The notes under the pieces are model-generated. The model had not been told where the DNA came from, searched no databases, and saw only the letters and a list, made by a program, of their open reading frames with translations. A stretch of 64,000 bases of DNA from Nemertoderma westbladi (taxonomy: Eukaryota > Xenacoelomorpha > Nemertodermatida > Nemertodermatidae): NCBI GenBank assembly GCA_032718475.1, contig JAUCBJ010000373.1, positions 23,460-87,459 of the forward strand, given 5' to 3'. Position numbers and translations under genes: made by a program. Of the stretch, positions 10,051 through 22,000 are shown in pieces. Position 1 is the stretch's first letter. The number at the start of each line of letters is the position of its first letter.

Positions 10051-12232
10051 AAATATCGATTGTCTGTCAGTCAGTCAGTCTGTCTGTGTGTTTGTCATCG
10101 GCTATACAATCGAACCCATCTCGATGAAATCTCGCTTGCTATAGCTCGTTAGAAAGGTCTCGCCCTAACTCGTTGCAACGTAATACTCAGAGTCGTCTGA
10201 AGTTCGCCCGTCTGCCGCTAGAGGGCGATTTTCGTGATTTTCGGGCGAAATTTATCGAATTATTTCGGTTCTTCTATCGGTAATTAATGATTTAGAGGGC
10301 TAACATTTATCCCACCTGGTATAAAATTAACATGGGTAGATTCGCCGTGTCCCATTCTCACAAAGTATTTATTTTATTCGAGTGTTTAATATAAATATGT
10401 ATGATTATTTATTGATTAAAAAACAAATAGTGTATAAATATGTCATATTCGCCAAGCACGATCGAATTGGCCTATTGTTATTGAATAGGGAAGGATTGTT
10501 TTCTGTAGCAACCTTAAGGTAATTATTGAACTCGCAGCTAGCTGGCTGGGCACAGATAAGGAGCAAGCAGGCTGGAGTGTTGATTGGGGTGGGTTTGGGT
10601 TGTAGTAATTCTGCTTTCTCAATCATTGGCTGCATGGAAGGAGAGGTTTATAACATTTTTGTTTTACTGTTATGAATATTAAAAGTAAAAATAATTATTT
10701 CTATAGGCCTATACTTACTGTATTATTATGTTATCTAATATTATACATCTAATCTCGATGAAATCTCGCTTACTATAGCTCGTTAGATAGGTCTCGCCCT
10801 AACTCGTTGCAACGTAATACTCAGAGCCGTCTGAAGTTCCCCCGTCTGCCGCTAGAGGGCGAATTATCCGATAGTGAAAACCTGATCTTATTGGGTTGTT
10901 TTTAATGCTTTTGAGCTGAAACTTGGTAGCTATATACTGCAGCATAGGCTGTATATTTCCGGAGTCACTGGGTGGTCTACAGTTCCCCAGTCTACCGTTA
11001 GAGTGCTAAATGTCTGAGAGATAACATCTTCTCCAACTTTATTATTTACAATCCGTTTTGACTGAAACTTGGTAGGCATCTACTACAGCATAGGCTGAAT
11101 CTTTACTGAGTCGCAGAGTCGTCTACAATTTCCCAGTCTACCGCTAGAGGGCGAAATGTCTGCAAGTTAACATCTTCTCCAACTTTGTTATTTATAATCC
11201 ATTTAGACTGAACTTGGTAGGCATCTACTACAGCATAGGCTATATCTTTACTGAGTCGCGCAGAGTTGTCTACAGTACCCGCGTCTGCCGCTAGAGGGCG
11301 AAATGTATGAAAGTTAACATCTTCTCCAACTTTGTTATTTACAATCCTTTTAGACTGAAACTTGGTAGGCATCTACTATAGCATAGGCTATATCTTTGCG
11401 GAGTAGTAGAGTCGTCTACAGTTCCACAGTCAGACGCAAGAGGGCGAATTGTCTGATAGTGAAAACCTCATCCCATTTGGTTCTTTTTAATCCTTTTGAG
11501 CTGAAACTTGGCAGGTATCTACTACATCCTAGGCTCTATCTTTACGGAGTTGCAGAGTCCTATACACTTCCCCAGTCTACCGCTAGAGGGTGAAATGTCT
11601 GAAAATTAACATCTTCTCCAACTTTGTTATTTACAAACGGTTTAGACTGAAACTTGGTAGGCATCTACTACAGCATAGGCTCTACCTTTACGGAGTCGCA
11701 GAGTTGTATACAGTTCCCCTATCTGCCGCTAGAGGGCGAATTGTCTGATAGTGAACACCTCATCCCAATTGGTTCTCTTTAATCCCTTTGAGCTGAAACT
11801 TGGCAGGAATCTACTGCAGCATATTCTGTATCTTTACGGAGTCCCAGAGTCGTCTACAGTTCTTCAGTCTACCGCTAGAAGTCTGAATGTGAACATCTAC
11901 ACCAATTTTGTTATTTACAATCTGTTTAAGCTGAAACTTGAAAGGCAGGCATTTTACTTCACCATAAACCCCACCTTTACCAAACTGCAGCGCCGTCTGC
12001 ATTTCACCAGTCCGCAGGTAGAGGGTGGATCTGAAAGTGATCATTTTCTGGAAATTTTGTTATTTACAATCTGACTAAAGTTGAAACTTGACAGTTATCT
12101 CTTATGGGGGTGGTGTTTTATTTAATGATGGTGTCTATTCCGTATGCAGTTCTCAAATCTCCCACACATATTCATATATCATCTGCACGTGCACTAGAAA
12201 GCTGTGGCCCGAAGGGCCACAGGCTTTCTAGT
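10051..12232 (+). mobile_element. Helitron-like non-autonomous element A
   Basis: The 5' end is an AT tract with AAATATCGATTGTCTGTC and a short CTGT/CAGT microsatellite. The 3' end is a palindrome, CTAGAAAGCTGTGGCCC...GGGCCACAGGCTTTCTAG at 12194-12231. The GTGGCCC/GGGCCAC hairpin placed just before a terminal CTAG followed by T is what Helitron 3' ends look like. The layout (microsatellite, about 147-bp tandem units, palindromic 3' end) resembles the Helitron-related pearl/HINE elements of marine invertebrates, as I recall them. No Rep/helicase ORF is present, so it would depend on a partner. A 5' unique section (10051-10840) precedes the repeat core. Confidence 0.55.
10849..12030 (+). repeat. 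146/147-bp tandem units with CTCF-like motif, element A
   Basis: Nine units. The motif CCGCTAGAGGGCG or a variant starts at about 10849, 10995, 11141, 11288, 11434, 11580, 11726, 11872 and 12015, a spacing of 146-147 except for the degenerate last unit. Each unit also has a conserved GTCTACTACAGCATAGGCT-like segment and an AACATCTTCTCCAACTTTG segment. A further motif in the 5' part is at 10215. The motif resembles the CTCF core (CCRCYAGRKGGCR); binding is inference. Confidence 0.85.
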
Positions 12233-12252
12233 CTATATATATAAATATCATG

Positions 12253-12283
<31 letters not shown>

Positions 12284-14427
12284 TTGTTTGTCTGTCCAAG
12301 CTATACGTTTCTACACACAAGCACCAATCTGAGCTCGCGATACATCGAACGAAAGCTCTCGTCACGAGCACGTGCACTGTCGCTATCTCGAGTCTTATTT
12401 TACGCGTTTGTTTGCGTGAATGCAGATTTCGTGAATTTGGTACCGGTAGCGCAGTAGGCCTAGCAGTTCATTCTGTCACTCTACATGTTGGGTCTCGACT
12501 ATTATGCTACTTTTTGATGCGCATCTACGTGATGCAGACTGCCCTGAGCACATGGACGCGAAACGTCGTTATATCGAGGCGAATTTTATGCATCATTTAT
12601 GTGTGAATGGTTATTTGTGGTCAAATTGGGCTATTATTCCATAACAATTTTCAGCCAAATTTGTCAACCAGCAGGGAACTCCATAACAGCGGTTGCACCA
12701 ACAGACTCAATCTGTTCTAAATGATACTTTGCAGATACGTTCCTGACCATAGACTGTGTGTTTGGGAAGACACTGATCAATCTGCAGTTCTCCAGTCTGC
12801 CGCTAGGGGGCGAAATGTCAGAAACTGAAAACCTTCTCCCATTTCGTTATTATTAATGCCTTTTAGCTGATACGTGGCAGAGGTCTACTACACCATAGGC
12901 TGTGTGTTTTCGGAGGATGCTAACCAATCTGCAATTCCCCAGTCTGCCGCTAGGGGGAGCAATATCTGAAAGTGAAAACCTTATCCCATTTCGTTGTTTA
13001 TAATGCTTTTTTGCTGATACTTGGCAGAAGTCGACTACACCATAGACTGCGTGTTTGTAGAGAACTCTGAATAATCTGAAATTCATCTGTCTGCCGGTAG
13101 GGGGCGCAATGTCTGAAAGTGAAAACCTTCACCCATTTCGTTGTTTATACTGCTTTTTTGCTGATACTTGCCAGAGGTCTACTACACCAAGACTGCGTGT
13201 TTGGGGAGGAGCTAGAACCAGTCTGCATTTCTCCAGTCTACCGCTAGGGGGCCAAATGTCTGAAAGTGAAAACCTTATCCCATTTCTTATTAATAATGCT
13301 TTTAGGCTGACACTTGGCAGATTTGTATTACACCATAGGGTGTGTGTCTAGGTAAGACGCCGAACAAACTGCAGTTCTCCATTTGGCCGCTAGGGGGCGA
13401 AATGTCTGAACGTGAAAACCTTATCCCATTTTGATGTTTATAATGTTTTTAGGCTGATACTTGTCAGAGGTCTACTACATCAAAGACTGCGTGTTTGTGG
13501 AGAACTAAGACCAATTTGCAATAGCTCTGTCTGCCGCTAGGGGGCGCAATGTCTGAAAGTGAAAACCTTTATGCATTTCATTGTTTATCATGCTTTTTTG
13601 CTGATACTCGACAGAGGTCTACTACACCATAGACTGTGTGTTTGGGGAGGAGTTAGAACCAGTCTGCATTTATCCAGTCTACCGCTAGGGGGCCAAATGT
13701 CTGAAAGTGAAAACCTTATCCCATTTCGTTATTTATATGCATTCAGGCTGACACTTGCCAGATGTGTAATACACCATAGGGTGTGTGTCTAGGTAAGACG
13801 CCGAACAAACTGCAGTTCTCCATTCGGCCGCTAGGGGCCAAAATGTCTGAAAGTGAAAACCTTATCCCGTTTCGTTGTTTCTAATGCTTTTAGGCTGATA
13901 ATTGTCAGAGGTCTACTACACCATAGACTGCGTGTTTGTGGAAAACTCTGACCAATCTGCAATTTCTCAGTCTGCCGCTAGAGGGTGAAATGTCTCAGTG
14001 AAATCCTTCTCCCATTTCGTTGTTTCTAATGCTTTTTTGCTTATACTTGGGAAAGGTATGCTTGACCATAGGCTGTTTGTATGGGGAGGACGCTAACCAG
14101 TCTCCGGATTTCCAGTCTAACTGCTAGGGTGCGAAATATCTGAATCTGAAAAGTAAAAACATTCTCACATTTATTTATTAAAAATGCTTTTACGCTTATA
14201 ATTGTCAGAGGTCTACTGTACTACATCATAAGGCTGCATCTATGTGAAGGATGTTGACCAGTGTAGATATCTGAAAAAGTAAAACAGCATCAGTCTTTTG
14301 TTTGAGAGAACATTTCTCAATCATATGAGTTTTGTTAAGTTAATTAATTAATTAATGTTTGGAATGGTGAATAGGCTTGTGAACTACAGTAGAAAGCCGT
14401 GGCCCGAAGGGCCACTGGCTTTCTAGT
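12233..14427 (+). mobile_element. Helitron-like non-autonomous element B
   Basis: It starts with TATATATATAAATATCATG and a (CTGT)n tract of about nine units right after element A's terminal CTAGT. A section with TACGTTTCTACACACAAGC follows, then 147-bp units, ending in the palindrome at about 14390-14426 (AGAAAGCCGTGGCCC...CTTTCTAG). The repeat family is related to, but distinct from, that of element A: the motif has GGGGG instead of GAGGG. No transposase ORF. Confidence 0.55.
12800..14140 (+). repeat. 147-bp tandem units with CTCF-like motif, element B
   Basis: Motif CCGCTAGGGGGCG or close variants start at 12800, 12947, 13094, 13241, 13387, 13534, 13682, 13828 and 13975, with a degenerate one near 14117. 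Spacings are 147, 147, 147, 146, 147, 148, 146 and 147. The intervening sequence is also conserved (GTGAAAACCTTATCCCATTT and TTTAGGCTGATACTTGGCAG). Confidence 0.9.
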
Positions 14428-16482
14428 CTAATATATATAAATATCGATTGTCTGTCTGTCTGTGTGTTTGTCATCGGCTATACAATCGAACCCATCTCGA
14501 TGAAATCTCGCTTGCTATAGCTCGTTAGAAAGGTCTCGCTCTAACTCGTTGCAACGTAATACTCAGAGTCGTCTGAAGTTCGCCCGTCTGCCGCTAGAGG
14601 GCGATTTTTGTGATTTTCGGGCGAAATTTATCGAATTATTTCGGTTCTTCTATCGGTAATTAATGATTTACAGGGCTAATATTTATCCCACCTGGTATAA
14701 AATTAACATGAGTAGATTCGCCGTGTCCCATTCTCACAAAGTTTTTATTTTATTCGAGTGTTTAATATAAATATGTATGATTATTTATTGATTAAAAATC
14801 AAATAGTGTATAAATATGTCATATTCGCCAAGCACGATCGAATTGGCCTATTGGTATTGAATAGGGAAGGATTGTTTTCTGTATCATAGCAACGTTAAGG
14901 TAATTATTGAAATCGCAGCTAGCTGGGCACAGATAAGGAGCAAGCAGGCTGGAGTGTTGATTGGGGTGGGTTTGGGTTGTCTATTGCTAATTGCTCAGAG
15001 TAATTCTGCTTTTTCAATCATTGGCTGCATGGAAGGAGAGGTTTATAACATTTTTGTTTTACTGTTATGAATATTAAAAGGAAAATAATTATTTCTGTAG
15101 GCCTATACTTACTGTATTATTATTTTATCTAATAGTATACATCTAATCTCGATGAAATCTCGCTTACTATAGCTCGTTAGATAGGTATCGCCCTAAGTCG
15201 TTGCAACGTAATACTCAGAGCCGTCTGAAGTTCCCCCGTCTGCCGCTAGAGGGCGAATTGTCCAATAGTGAAAACCTGATCTTATTGGGTTGTTTTTAAT
15301 GCTTTTGAGCTGAAACTTGGTAGCTATATACTGCAGCATAGGCTGTATTATTTCCGGAGTCACTGGGTTGTCTACAGTTCCCCAGTCTACCGTTAGAGGG
15401 CTAAATGTCTGAGAGTTAACATCTTCTCCAACTTTGTTATTTACAATCCGTTTAGACTGAAACTTGGTAGGCATCTACTACAGCATAGACTGTATCTTTA
15501 CTGAGTAGCAGAGTCGTCTACAATTCCCCGGTCTACCGCTAGAGGGCGAAATGTCTGAAAGTTAACATCTTCTCCAACTTTGTTATTTATAATCCATTTA
15601 GACTGATATATACTATATCGATACATAGACTATATCTTTGCGGAGTAGTAGAGTTGTCTACAGTTCCACAGTCAGCCGCAAGAGGGCGAATTGTCTGATA
15701 GTGAAAACCTCATCCCATTTGGTTCTTTTTAATCATTTTGAGCTGAAAATTGGTTGGTATCTACTACATCATAGGCTCTATCTTTACGGAGTTGCAGAGT
15801 CCTATACACTTCCCCGGTCTACCGCTAGAGGGTGAAATGTCTGAAAGTTAACATCTTCTCCAACTTTGTTATTTACAAACGGTTTAGACTGAAACTTGGT
15901 AGGCATCTACTACAGCATAGGCTCTACATTTACTGAGTCGCAGAGTTGTATACAGTTCCCCTATCTGCCGCTAGAGGGCGAATTGTCTGTTAGTGAACAC
16001 CTCATCCCAATTGGTTCTTTTTAATCCCTTTGAGCTGGAACTTGGCAGGAATCTACTACAGCATATTCTGTATCTTTACGGAGTCCCAGAGTCGTCTACA
16101 GTTCTTCAGTCTACCGCTAGAGGGTGAAATGTCTGAATGTGAACATCTACACCAATTTTGTTATTTACAATCTGTTTAAGCTGAAACTTGAAAGGCAGGC
16201 ATTTTACTTCACCATAAACCCCATCTTTACCAAACTGCAGCGTCGTCTGCATTTCACCAGTCCGCAGGTAGAGGGTGGATCTGAAAGTGATCATTTTCTG
16301 GAAATTTTGTTATTTACAATCTGCCTAAAGTTGAAACTTGACAGTTATCTCTTATGGGGGTGGTGTTTTATTTAATGATGGTGTCTGTTCCGTATGCAGT
16401 TCTCCAATCTCCCACACATATTCATATATAATCTGCACATGCACTAGAAAGCTGTGGCCCGAAGGGCCACAGGCTTTCTAGT
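14428..16482 (+). mobile_element. Helitron-like element A' (second copy of A)
   Basis: Colinear with element A from the AAATATCGATTGTCTGTC start to the palindrome at 16444-16481, with scattered substitutions and small indels. One difference is a disrupted unit near 15600-15660. CTCF-like motifs start at about 14591, 15243, 15390, 15536, 15676, 15822, 15968 and 16114, mostly 146-147 apart. Confidence 0.55.
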
Positions 16483-16502
16483 CTATATATATAAATATCA
16501 TG

Positions 16503-16542
<40 letters not shown>

Positions 16543-18283
16543 CAAGCTATACGTTTCTACACACAAGCACCAATCTGAGCTCGCGATACATCGAACGAAA
16601 GCTCTCGTCACGAGCACGTGCACTGTCGCTATCTCGAGTCTTATTTTATACGTTTGTTTGCGTGAATGCAGATTTCGTGAATTTGGTACCGGTAGCGCGG
16701 TAAGCCTAGCAGTTCATTCTGTCACTCTACATGTTGGGTCCGACTATTATGCTACTTTTTGATACCAGACATAATCTGTTCTAAATGATACTTTGCAGAT
16801 CTGTTCCCGACCATAGACTGTGTGTTTGGGAGGACACTGATCAATCTGCAGTTCTCCAGTCTGCCGCTAGGGGGCGAAATATCCGAAACTGAAAACATCT
16901 CCCATTTCGTTATTATTAAAGCCTTTTAGCTGATACATGGCAGAGGTCTTCTACACCATAGGCTTTGTGTTTGGGGAGGATGCTGACCAATCTGCAATTC
17001 CCCAGTCTGCCGCTAGGGGGAGAAATATCTGAAAGTGAAAACCTTATCCCATTTCTTTGTTTATAATGCTTTTTTGCTGATACTTGGCAGAGGTCTACTA
17101 CACCATACAGCGTGTTTGGGGAGGAGCTAATCAGTCTGCATTTCTCCAGTCTACCGCTAGGGGGCCAAATGTCTGAAAGTGAATTTCGTTATTAATAATG
17201 CTTTTAGGCTGACACTTGGCAGATGTGTATTACACCATATGGTGTGTGTCTGTGGAGGACGCCCAACTATCTGCAGTTCTCCATTCGGCCGCTAGGGGGC
17301 GAAATATCTGAAAGTGAAAACCTTATCCCATTTCGTTGTTTATAATACTTATAGGCTGATACTTGGCAGAGGTCTACTACGCCATAGGCTGCGTGTTTGT
17401 GGAGAACTCTGACCAAGCTGCAATTCCTCTGTCTGCCACTAGGGGGCGCAATGTCTGAAAGTGAAAACCTTCACCCATTTCGTTATTAATAATGCTTTTA
17501 TGCTGATACTTTGCAGAGGTCTTCTACACCATAGACTGTGTTTTTGTGGAGAACTCTGACCAATCTGCAATTCCTAAGTCTGCCGCTAGAGGGTGAAATG
17601 TCTGAAATGAAAACCTTCTCCCATTTCGTTGTTTCTAATGCTTGTTTTTTATACTTGGGAAAGGTATACTACACCATAGGCTGTGTGTTTGGGGCGGATG
17701 CTAACCAGTCTGCAGTTCTCCAGTATACTGCTAGAGGGTGCGAAATGTCTGAAAAGTGAAAATATTCTCACATTTATTTATTAAAAACGCATTTAGGCTG
17801 ATACTTGGCAGAGGTCTACTGTACTACATCATTGGCTGCGTCTTTGGGAAGGACGTTGACCAGTCTGCAGTTCTCAAGTCCGCCACTAGGGGACGAATTA
17901 TCTGAAAGTTAAATCCTTCTCCCATTTAAATGCTTTAGAGTTGATTCTTGGCAGCGATCTATAATTACTGTACAGTACCTACTAAATTTACGAGGATGAT
18001 AACCTGCAGTTCTACAATTTAACCTTTTTCCATATTTTTACTATTTTGTAATCCTTTGGAAATGATACTTGGTAGGCATTTACTACAGTATATACAACAA
18101 GCCTTATGTTGTACATAGTAGTTTGTAGTAAAATAGCTTCAGTAATTTTGTTTGAGAGAACACTCAATCATGTGACGTTTTGTTAAGTTAAGTTAATTAA
18201 TTAATTACAGAATTAATGTTTGGAATGGTGAATAGGCTTGTGAACTAGAAAGCCGTGGCCCGAAGGGCCACTGGCTTTCTAGT
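16483..18283 (+). mobile_element. Helitron-like element B' (second copy of B)
   Basis: Colinear with element B, but shorter in the 5' unique part and lacking one or two units. It ends in the palindrome at 18245-18282. Motifs start at about 16864, 17010, 17154, 17289, 17436, 17583, 17729 and 17883. The one at 17436 reads CCACTAGGGGGCGC, a very close match to the CTCF core consensus. Confidence 0.55.
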
Positions 18284-19006
18284 TTAATTAATAAATTTAC
18301 AATATAAATAACATTTACAGATGGTGGCTGATGGATTAATGGTACATATTTACTTTGACATATTAAAAAGAGTTGTATATCAATTGATTCATAGGTTATT
18401 TTAGTAGGCCTAAATATAGTGCCCGTTACGGACTCACATGCAAATGTACAAAGAAAAATTACCCAATTTTATTTTGACAAATTCTCTTGATTTACCAAAT
18501 TAAAACTTTTAAGTACCTTTCGTTACTGAGTCACATAATTCTGTAGGCCAAATCAAAAATTGTTGAAACTTTGAATTCACAATGCTACGCTGTCAATATT
18601 TAAATTTTTTTTATCATCAATAGCTTCTAATAAATGTTGAATTTTCGATTGTTATAATTTCCTGTCTTATTCCGACAATTTCAATGGTAGGAAGATTACG
18701 TCAAAAATGACATGGATTAATTTCTACACATTTGAAAATAAGTAAAAAAAATTCCTCATATTGAATAATAAAAACCCAATTGTTACCCTCAAAAATATTA
18801 AAAATCCGTCACTTTTATTAAAAATTTCATTCTTTCTCGTCATTTTGATACCAAAATTATGCTGATCAGATGACTTTTTATTTTCGACGTAAGTGTTACA
18901 TCAATGGTAGAATTGCCCAATAACTGATATCACGTGATCAGCGCCTTTTATCCCATTATCTATTGAGCGACCAAGTACGATACATTAATCTAATATCGAA
19001 AACTAA
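18284..19006. other. AT-rich spacer
   Basis: No ORF. CGTTACGGACTCACA-like words at about 18424 match 8353 and 9997 in the duplicated region, and the GGGCAATTC of 8337/9980 has an inverted counterpart near 18910. An old repeat may be split by the Helitron-like block, but this cannot be resolved by eye. Confidence 0.35.
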
Positions 19007-22000
19007 TATAGAACAATGGCTCCACCCCACCTGGTCTACTTATAGAACAATGGCTCTAATGCACCCCACCTGGTCTACTTATAGAACAATGGCTCTAATG
19101 CACACCACCTGGTCTACTTATAGAACAATGGCTATAATGCACCCCACCTGGTCTACTTATAGAACAATGGCTCTAATGCGCCCCACCTGGTCTACTTATA
19201 GAACAATGGCTCTAATGCACACCACCTGGTCTACTTATAGAACAATGGCTCTAATGCACCCCACCTGGTCTACTTATAGAACAATGGCTCTAATGCACAC
19301 CACCTGGTCTACTTATAGAACAATGGCTCTAATGCACCCCACCTGGTAAACTTATAGAACAATGGCTCTAATGCACCCCACCTGGTCTACTTATAGAACA
19401 ATGGCTCTAATGCACACCACCTGGTCTACTTATAGAACAATGGCTCTAATGCACCCCACCTGGTAAACTTATAGAACAATGGCTCTAATGCACCCCACCT
19501 GGTCTACTTATAGAACAATGGCTCTAATGCACCCGACCTGGTCTACTTATAGAACAATGGCTCTAATGCACCCCACCTGGTCTACTTATAGAACAATGGC
19601 TCTAATGCACACCACCTGGTTTACTTATAGAACAATGGCTATAATGCACACCACCTGGTCTACTTGTAGAACAATGGCTCTAATGCACACCACCTGGTCT
19701 ACTTATAGAACAATGGATCTAATGCACACCACCTGGTCTACTTATAGAACAATGGCTCTAATGCACCCCACCTGGTCTACTTATAGAACAATGGCTCTAA
19801 TGCACCCCCCTGGTCTACTTATAGAACAATGGCTATAATGCACACCACCTGGTCTACTTATAGAACAATGGCTATAATGCACCCCACCTGGTCTACTTAT
19901 AGAACAATGGCTCTAATGCACACCACCTGGTCTACTTATAGAACAATGGCTCTAATGCACACCACCTGGTCTACTTATAGAACAATGGCTCTAATGTACA
20001 CCACCTGGTCTACTTATAGAACAATGGTTCTAATGCACCCCACCTGGTCTACTTATAGAACAATGGCTCTAATGCACCCGACCTGGTCTACTTATAGAAC
20101 AATGCTAATGCACCCCACCTGGTCTACTTATAGAACAATGGCTCTAATGTACACCACCTGGTCTACTTATAGAACAATGGCTCTAATGCACCCCACCTGG
20201 TCTACTTATGGAACAATGGGTCTAATGCACCCCACCTGGTCTACTTATAGAACAATGGCTCTAATGCACCCCACCTGGTCTACTTATAGAACAATGGCTC
20301 TAATGCACACCACCTGGTCTACTTATAGAACAATGGCTCTAATGCACACCACCTGGTCTACTTGTAGAACAATGGCTCTAATGCACACCACCTGGTCTAC
20401 TTATAGAACAATGGATCTAATGCACACCACCTGGTCTACTTATAGAACAATGGCTCTAATGCACCCGACCTGGTCTACTTATAGAACAATGGCTCTAATG
20501 CACACCACCTGGTCTACTTATAGAACAATGGCTCTAATGCACCCCACCTGGTCTACTTATAGAACAATGGCTCTAATGCACACCACGTCTAATTATAGAA
20601 CAATGGATCTAATGCACACCACCTGGTCTAATTATAGAACAATGGTTCTAATGCACCCCACCTGGTCTACTTATAGAACAATGGCTCTAATGCACACCAC
20701 CTGGTCTACTTATAGAACAATGGCTCTAATGCACCCCACCTGGTCTACTTATAGAACAATGGCTCTAATGCACACCACCTGGTCTACTTATAGAACAATG
20801 GCTCTAATGCACACCACGTCTAATTATAGAACAATGGCTCTAATGCACCCCACCTGGTCTACTTATAGAACAATGGCTCTAATGCACACCACCTGGTCTA
20901 CTTATAGAACAATGGCTCTAATGCACACCACCTGGTCTACTTATAGAACAATGGCTCTAATGCACACCACCTGGTCTACTTGTAGAACAATGGCTCTAAT
21001 GCACACCACCTGGTCTACTTATAGAACAATGGCTATAATGCACCCCACCTGGTCTACTTATAGAACAATGGCTCTAATGCACACCACCTGGTCTACTTAT
21101 ATAACAATGGCTCTAATGCACACCACCTGGTCTACTTATAGAACAATGGCTCTAATGCACACCACCTGGTCTACTTGTAGAACAATGGCTCTAATGCACA
21201 CCACCTGGTCTACTTATAGAACAATGGATCTAATGCACCCCACCTGGTCTACTTATAGAACAATGGCTCTAATGCACACCACGTCTAATTATAGAACAAT
21301 GGATCTAATGCACACCACCTGGTCTACTTATATAACAATGGCTCTAATGCACACCACCTGGTCTACTTATAGAACAATGGCTCTAATGCACACCACCTGG
21401 TCTACTTGTAGAACAATGGCTCTAATGCACACCACCTGGTCTACTTATAGAACAATGGATCTAATGCACCCCACCTGGTCTACTTATAGAACAATGGCTC
21501 TAATGCACACCACGTCTAATTATAGAACAATGGATCTAATGCACACCACCTGGTCTAATTATAGAACAATGGCTCTAATGCACACCACCTGGTCTACTTA
21601 TAGAACAATGGCTCTAATGCACCCCACCTGGTCTACTTATAGAACAATGGCTATAATGCACCCCACCTGGTCTACTTATAGAACAATGGTTCTAATGCAC
21701 CCCACCTGGTCTACTTATAGAACAATGGCTCTAATGCACACCACCTGGTCTACTCATAGAACAATGGCTCTAATGTACACCACCTGGTCTACTCATAGAA
21801 CAATGGCTCTAAGGCACCCCACCTGGTCTACTTATAGAACAATGGCTCTAATGCACACCACCTGGTCTACTTATAGAACAATGGCTCTAATGCACCCCAC
21901 CTGGTCTACTTATAGAACAATGGCTCTAATGCACCCGACCTGGTCTACTTATAGAACAATGGCTCTAATGCACCCCACCTGGTCTACTCATAGAACAATG

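Noticed and set aside
12250-12606. 118-codon ORF starting with Cys-Leu-Ser-Val repeats
   Set aside because: It begins in the (CTGT)n microsatellite of element B and has no further support.
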